Below, piece by piece: positions 58,166 through 64,000 of a stretch of DNA of 64,000 bases. The position numbers and the translations under genes were made by a program. The notes under the pieces were generated by a model, which was not told the DNA's origin, made no database searches, and was given only the letters and a program-made list of their open reading frames with translations. The first letter of the stretch is position 1. The number at the start of each line of letters is the position of its first letter. The stretch is from contig OX578140.1 of the NCBI GenBank assembly GCA_951213105.1, positions 119,581,653-119,645,652 on the forward strand, given 5' to 3'. This DNA comes from Amaurobius ferox. Its lineage: Eukaryota > Arthropoda > Arachnida > Araneae > Amaurobiidae.

Positions 58166-58258
58166 TGATATCAATAGTCATAACAACTGCTTTATGTCAA
58201 ATAATGAAACCAGTTCTACTGTTAAGTTTGATGCTGATTCTAACAGAGTTGTATATCA
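58166..58258 (+). CDS. Host gene exon (93 nt), product unknown
   Basis: It has a strong 3' splice site (gttgttatatttctag, AG at 58164-58165) and a consensus 5' site (ca|gtaagt at 58259). Entered in phase 2, the exon is open and hydrophilic: DINSHNNCFMSNNETSSTVK then FDADSNRVVYQ. It leaves in phase 2. Joined to the 34127-34186 exon, the split codon becomes Ser. The other frame (ORF 58165-58359) is hydrophobic and runs through the 5' splice site, so I reject it. Whether the exon follows 34186 directly or others lie between is unknown. Confidence 0.6.
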
Positions 58259-58380
58259 GTAAGTTTGAAGTAATTTATCATATATTTGCTGCTTTCTTGG
58301 CTTTTATTTTCCTTATATCAATGTTTCCCAAACTATCATCATTCATGTACCCCATTTAATACAGTAATTATATCAATATA

Positions 58381-59248
58381 CCCCATAGCTGCCAATTCTC
58401 TCAAATTTTCCATGAGACTCCCAAATTTTTAAACTTTCTTATCGTTTCCTAAAAAATATGAAAATCTCTTGAATTTTCGACAATTTCGAGCAAAATCCCA
58501 TATGTAGGGAAGTTTAGAAAAAAGAATCCCCTAGAATGTATGAAAAAATTCAGTAGAAATGAAACATTTTTGAAGAAAGTAAAGTCAGCAACTCATCAGC
58601 AAGCATGAGATTCTTCTGTGAATTTCTGTGTTTCCCCTTCCCTCCCCACCTCTCCCCACCCCACCCCACCTCACCTCTCCCCACCCCACCCCAAGTACTT
58701 CTTTTTTTTTTTTTTTGCCCGTGGAATTTTCTTCTTTCCACGGGGGAAAATATTTTGAGATTGAAGTCTTCCGATTCTTTTCCCACGACTATGATGCTTG
58801 CAGACGTCAATCTTTAGAAGCAGTAGCACAAAAAAATGTATTTGTACACTATCCTAGGTATATTTTCCACTGTTAATCTCTTTGCAAAATTTTTGTTGAA
58901 TTGTTTCCTGTTTTATACCTAAAAATTTTTTTCAAAACTTATAATTACTGAAATGAAGAACTATTTTACTGCATGATCACGAGAAACTGCATTTGTATGC
59001 AATCTTTGGTATATTTCGTTTGATTGTGAAAATATTTTCCACTTTTTTACAATCTGGTTGTATCGACTATAATATTTGTAATTGTTTTGTGTTTTATACA
59101 TAAAAACTATTTTCCATATAATAAATAGACTACTTTGCTGCAGCATCATGAAAAACTGCATTTGTACTTAATCTTTGGTATATTTAATTTAATTGTGAAA
59201 ATATTTTCCACTTTGATGCTCAAGTTCTACTAAATGCAGATACCATAA
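58381..59248 (+). repeat. CTGCCAA-family repeat, copy E
   Basis: It starts CATAGCTGCCAATTCTC at 58385 and includes a C-rich block (58634-58693), 'ggaattttcttctttccacg', 'attgaagtcttccgattctt', then two to three ~180-bp units at about 58860-59215 ('tttgtatgcaatctttggta', 'attttccacttt'). The last unit is cut by the repeat at 59249. The 70-86-residue frames over the C-rich block are low-complexity artefacts. Confidence 0.65.
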
Positions 59249-60268
59249 CAAAAAATCTGATGTGGGCAGCACATGACTTTCCCTGCAGACTCAAATTCAT
59301 ATTTTCTTTATTTCTTTAATAATTCATTAGATTGAGTTTAATTGCACCAAATAACACTACATTTTCATTTTTAATTTAATTTTTGTTTCTATGTGGTAAT
59401 TAAACATTTTTCCGAAATCGGCGTAGCAAAAATGCAAGAAATCTCAAATATCTTGAGAACGGTTAGTCCTAAAGCATAATGGAGTGTCAAAAGCCCAAGC
59501 CAGCCGACTCATCCGAAGATATAGAGCAACCATTTGGATGGCCGGGAAAAAACATAATGGAGTGTATTATATTCTTTTCCTCGTCAAAATTTGCATATAA
59601 AATAAGAATTTAATTGATACATTTGAGCATACGTAGTCTTTTTCTTTTCTTTTTTTTTTTTTTTTTTAGATTTTGGTGATTTTTGCGGGCCATTTCGTAA
59701 TAAAAGGCAGGTTGTTCTTTTCCGAATTGTACCAAAATCTAATCAGCTCCAGAGTATCCCACAAGTAACTTATCTACCAAATTTTGTGAAATTTGGTCAA
59801 TTAGTATTTTAGCTAGGGTGGACACATGAAATTTTTGCTGGCCATGCCGAAAAAAAAGGCGGGTTCTGTTTTTACATATCCTACCAAAAACTAATCAGCA
59901 CCAGGGTCTCACCCAAGTGATTTACCTGCCAAATTTTGTGAAATTTGGTCAATTAGTATTTTAGTTAGAGTGGATACATGAAATTTTTACGGGCCATTCC
60001 ACAAAAAAAGGCAGGTTCTGTTTTTACGTATCCTACCAAAAACTAATCAGCACCAGGGTCTCACCCAAGTGACTTACCTACAAAATTTTATGAAATTCGG
60101 TCCAGTAGTTTTTTAATTAGAGTGGACACACACACAGACATCAGCTAAAAATAGTTTTTTCATATTCTAGATGTCTCGAAATGTGTAGATCCATCGAAAA
60201 CTCAAGTTGGGATATTTGGTATGATTCCAACACTTTCCCTATACATTACCATGTATTGCAGGGAAAGT
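59249..60268 (-). repeat. Minus-strand diverged copy of the ~0.93-kb repeat, with three ~152-bp internal units
   Basis: The left end is 'aaaaaatctgatgtgggcag' then CACATGACTTTCC, and the right end is a palindrome ending GGGAAAGT at 60268: the reverse complement of the 28359 and 30309 termini. The middle differs. Three units of about 152 bp (59700-60125) share 'aaaactaatcagcaccaggg' and 'attttgtgaaatttggtcaa'; the marker 'caccaggg' lies at 59899 and 60051. Confidence 0.65.
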
Positions 60269-60380
60269 AAAAGGCAGAAGATACATCCTGTAATTAATAA
60301 ATGTACTTTTACCATTAAACATGTTAGCAAGATGTAGTACAAGTAAAGTTGGTTATAAACAGTGGTTTTTATACATTAGC

Positions 60381-61067
60381 ATAACTGCCAACTATCCCGG
60401 TTTTTCTCCATATCTCCTGGCCTCCCGGTAAATCACTCAATCTCCCGGTTTTTCGTCAGCTGCCCTTATTTTTCCCCTTTCTTCGCAGAGATAACACTAA
60501 ATCAAGTCATGTGACCTTTGGTTCTTTTTTGTGTATCAGTTTTCTACTACCACGGTGTAGGAACGGATTGCGAGTCACATTTGTATTTTTTTTTTATGCA
60601 AATCTGCAGAAGAGTATCTACAGATCACAAAAGTAAAAAATTCGGAAATAGATCACAAATGCTCTAAAAATATCACGAAATGAGAAACAAACTCATGAAT
60701 TTTGAGATTGAAGTTTTCCCTTTTTTTCATCAAAAAATCCTTTTCTCAGTGTTCACAACTGATGTTTATTCCCACAACATCATGAGAGAGAGGAGAATGA
60801 AACATGACCAATGATTATCTAATTAATGTGGGATCATTTTTATCTAATTAATGCATTTGCATCAACTAAAATTTTATTAAATTATTTTGCGTTATATACA
60901 AAACTATTTTATGCCAATACTGCAATAAACAGCATTTGTGTGCAATCCTCCGTAAATTTTGTTTTATTGTTAAATTATTTTTCCACTTTTGCAATCTCTT
61001 TGCATTGTCTAAAATTTATGTAATTATTTTGTATTTTAAACAGAAAAACTGTTTTTCAAAAGTATTA
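60381..61067 (+). repeat. CTGCCAA-family repeat, copy F
   Basis: It starts CATAACTGCCAACTATCCCG with repeated 'tctcccggttttt' phrases, then 'atgcaaatctgcagaagagt', 'cacgaaatgagaaacaaact', 'gattatctaattaatgtggg' and two ~180-bp units (60840-61060). It is cut by the Helitron starting at 61068. It is the clearest copy of the 5' end. Confidence 0.65.
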
Positions 61068-62020
61068 TCTATATAAATGAAATTGAAAATCTGTCTGTCT
61101 TTCTGTCTGTCTGTCTGTTTGTCCCATCATCACGGGAGAACGGCTGAATCGAATTTGATGAAATTTTGTGGATAGCCTGGAAATAGCCCCACTTAAAATT
61201 TAATCCGTGATTTGAGTTTCTACGACCAGTGGTTCTCGAGATATTAGTAAAAAACGAAACTTTCGTTTGTCTCATCATCACGAGAGAATGGCTGAACTGA
61301 ATTTAATGAAATTTTGTGGGTAGCCTTGAAATAGCCCCCCATAAATGTAGTCCAAATTTCGGGTTTCTAAGACCAAGGGTTGTCGAGATATTAATGAAAA
61401 ACGGAACATTTTCCTAAGACTTCTACTCTCTAACTCTGTGGTTTATCCGAACGGAAAGGATGAAAATCGTTTGATGGAGGATTTTTGCGCAAATTAGTCA
61501 CTATCTGAAAACATGAATTGTTTGAAATATGAATGTAAATGGAAAATCTATCTCTATGGTTTATTTTCACAAGCATTTTCTCAATGACGAAAAGTACAAA
61601 GAAATCAAAATGATTATTTAATTTCGCATTTTATGAGGAAGAATCTATCTTATATCATGTTGCTCAGCAAAGCAATTAAATTAAATGTGTTTGTTGATTT
61701 TATTTTTTTCTATTTGAATAATAAATATATGGATTTAAAAATATATTTTATAAATGAATGGTTTGATATTTCTTTTAATTATATTAATTGCGGACTGCGT
61801 ACATCACTTTCATTATTTTGGCAAAGAGTTTTCAAGCTTATATATTGTGTTTAGCTAATAAACTCACATATTGTGTTTACCCAATAAATTCATTTAGCTG
61901 ATTGTTGAAACAGAAAAAGAGTAGAAAGGGTATATCTTCTATTACAGTTTTAGTGTTTTCATTTAGTACATACAAACGTGATCAGAATATTTTATTCTTC
62001 AGATCTCCAAATTCAGAGCT
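61068..62020 (+). mobile_element. Helitron-like element, copy 1 (3' end missing)
   Basis: It starts TCTATATAAATGAAATTG after an A. Its body ('gtctgtctgtttgtcccatc', 'atcacgggagaacggctgaa', 'tttgatgaaattttgtggat') matches the copy at 62603 through about 62010. There it changes to the 'gccaaattgacg' repeat, so the hairpin and CTAG end are missing. A duplicated 'gtcatcatcacgggagaa' phrase lies inside (61126 and 61273). No Rep/helicase is present. Confidence 0.65.
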
Positions 62021-62602
62021 ACGAATTTCACGGAATATCGCTAACTTGGTAACTTTTCTTAAACTTTGCCAAATTGACGGAAATGTCTCCAAATTGATAA
62101 AAACGACGCAAATCAATGAAATTAAATTCGTTTTTTTAGAAGAGAGTACTGAAATGATGTTTCGATAGCATTTGTCAGTCAGTCCATCCATCCTACTTAG
62201 TAACACATTTAGCGAATTTTTAAAATATCACCAAATTGATAAAAATGTTTGTAAATCTATAAAAATATCATGAAATTGATAAAATTGTGCTTAATGAATG
62301 CAATTATTGTGTTTTGTTAGGGGATAGTATTGTTATGATGTTTCATCAATTTGTCGCAAAATGGGGCTATCAGTTTTATAGTTCCACTTGGCAATAAATT
62401 TGGCGTTTTTTTTTAAATTATTGCTAAATTGTTGAAAATGTCGCCAAACCTTCCATGGATATAGCATTCAGACGATATGATTTCCATCAATTTATTTGAA
62501 GCAAATGATATCATGTCGTTTAGCAATGGATGTAAATCCAGAGTGTTATGCGGCATAGAATTTTTATTAAATCTTTTCCGATTTAAATAATAAAGATATG
62601 TA
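62021..62602 (+). repeat. 'gccaaattgacg' motif repeat and spacer
   Basis: 'tttgccaaattgacggaaat', 'aaaatatcaccaaattgata' and 'attgctaaattgttgaaaat' recur between 62030 and 62450. The rest is spacer before the next Helitron. Small minus frames here are not supported. Confidence 0.55.
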
Positions 62603-63979
62603 TCTATATAAATAAAAGTGAGAGTCTGTCTGTTTGTCCCGTCATCACGGGAGAATGGCTGAACTGAATTTGATGAAATTTTGTGGGTAGCCTAGAAATA
62701 GTCCCACTTAATATTTAGTCCATGTTTGGAGTTTCTATGATCAGTGGTTCTCGAGATATTAGTAAAAAACGAAATTTTTGTTTGTCTCATCATCACGGGA
62801 GAACGGCTGAACCGAATTTGATGAAATTTTGTGGATAGCCTTGAAATAGCCCCCCATAAATTTAGCCCAAGTTTCGAGTATCTAAGACCAGGGGTTGTCG
62901 AGATATTAATGAAAAACAAAACTTTTTCCTAGGAGTTCTACTCTCTAACTCCGTGGTTTATCCAAACGAAAAGCTTGAAAATCGTTTGAAAGTGAATTAA
63001 AATCTTATCTCTGAGTTTGATGGGAGATTTTTTGCACTAATTAGTCACTTTCTGAAAACATGATTTAAATGGGAAATCTATCCCCATGGTTTATTATTCA
63101 CAAGCTTTTACTGAACAATGAAAAGTATAAAGAAATCAAAATGGTTATTTAATTTTGCAGTTTATGAGGAAGATTCTATCTTATATCATGTTGCTCAGAA
63201 ATGCAATTAAATTAAATCTGTCTGTTAATTTTAATTATTATTTTTTCGATTTGAATAATAAATAAATGGATATAAAAATATATTTTAGAAAAGAATGATT
63301 TGATTTTTCTTATAGCATTTTTAACTGGATAATATCAATTACGGTCTTCAGGTTTAAACGTTATTGTTATTGATATTTTCGAGGATTATTGATTCAGGGA
63401 TTATTGATATTTTCAAGTTATTATGCCATTGTGTTATTATGACAAAAATTGTTTAAGCTCATATATTGTACGTTGTACGAGTAATCTTCTACAAATACAT
63501 AGGTATATCTTCTAATCTATGAAAATATAAGTAGTACAGGTATATTGGCATATGTTTTGATATATATTAGCATATATTGGAATCAATTACGACCTTCTGG
63601 TATAAAGAGTACTGGGATTATTGATATTTTCAATTTATTGCGTCATCTCTTTTATTTTGGCAAATATTTTTGAGACTCATATTGTAATACGGGTAATCTT
63701 CTGCTAACACACTGGCATATTTTCTAATCTGCGACAGTATAAGTAGTACGGAGTTGCATATATTGATTCAATTCCTTTTTTTTTTGTAAATTTGCATACA
63801 AAAGGGACCAGGATGTTTTATTCATCAGATCTGCCTGTGAAGATAATTTTGCATAGTGGGAACAGATATTCTTAAACTTCTCTTTAGGAGCAAAATATTT
63901 TAACAGAATTTACATATGATTGCGAATTATAAGTTTCTTTATATTATATACTCCGTACGAAGAATAGGTATGCTGCTAG
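62603..63979 (+). mobile_element. Non-autonomous Helitron, copy 2, complete ends
   Basis: The 5' terminus is TCTATATAAATAAAAGTG and the 3' terminus CTAG at 63976-63979. It is inserted between A (62602) and T (63980), the canonical A|T target of Helitrons with no duplication. Just before CTAG is a degenerate hairpin, CCGTACGAAGAATAGG, followed by TATGCTG, the usual place for the Helitron terminator hairpin. 1377 bp, no Rep/helicase, so it depends on an autonomous partner. It is colinear with copy 1 at 61068 for most of its length. Confidence 0.8.
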
Positions 63980-64000
63980 TATTTTTATAATTATTTTGTA

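Noticed and set aside
58165..58359. 64-residue hydrophobic frame as a membrane protein
   Set aside because: It runs through a consensus splice donor; the frame consistent with the splice sites is the hydrophilic one.
58550..58876. Pro/Ser-rich and Trp/Gly-rich frames
   Set aside because: Low-complexity C-rich tract within repeat copy E.
1..64000. tRNA, rRNA and bacterial regulatory features
   Set aside because: No cloverleaf with intact arms or rRNA motif was seen; the only tRNA-like sequence is the SINE-like segment at 35.6-36.2 kb.

Overview
The window is AT-rich eukaryotic genomic DNA with spliceosomal introns and very dense transposable elements. There are no operons, ribosome binding sites or prokaryotic genes. 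The mix of TEs (mariner D34D, pogo/Tigger-like, hAT, piggyBac-like, Helitron, Copia, and an RNase H-bearing LINE) points to an animal, probably an arthropod and possibly a chelicerate. The taxon is inference; no host gene is recognised well enough to fix it.

Host gene: three short plus-strand exons fit together by splice signals and phase (32781-32970, 34127-34186, 58166-58258). Every junction between them is phase 2. If they are consecutive, the second intron is about 24 kb and consists mostly of TEs. The product is not recognised.

Layout: 0-1.9 kb holds intergenic sequence and an old repeat. 1.9-8.9 kb holds a TIR element (6-bp TSD) hit by an LTR, followed by an almost perfect LTR-bounded tandem array (unit 2.42 kb) carrying two copies of a truncated mariner transposase. 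10.6-26.3 kb is a broken plus-strand Copia element (Copia-1). Its 3' LTR is split by a nested stack: a CATACCTGCCAAC TIR element, holding an AGCCC TIR element, which holds a pogo-like element and a nearly intact minus-strand LINE (20.1-24.65 kb). 26.3-32.6 kb has tandem repeats, two copies of a ~0.93-kb repeat and a foldback element. 32.8-41 kb has host exons 1 and 2 separated by a hAT copy, then a GTCATTCCATG TIR element, a piggyBac-like MITE and repeat families. 41-57 kb has minus-strand Copia remnants, a 3.06-kb TA-flanked TIR element, a 63-bp satellite and a P/THAP-type transposase fragment. 58-64 kb has host exon 3, more repeat-family copies and two Helitrons.

Biologically the window is mainly TE fossil record. 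The only near-intact mobile gene set is the LINE: ORF1 and ORF2 with all visible endonuclease, reverse transcriptase and RNase H motifs, broken by one frameshift. The most distinctive signals are a repeat family combining CATA-CTGCCAA ends with internal 160-190-bp tandem repeats of variable copy number, a ~37-bp minisatellite found between pol and the 3' LTR of the Copia lineage, and the LTR-mediated tandem amplification. All boundaries were read by eye and may be off by several bases.
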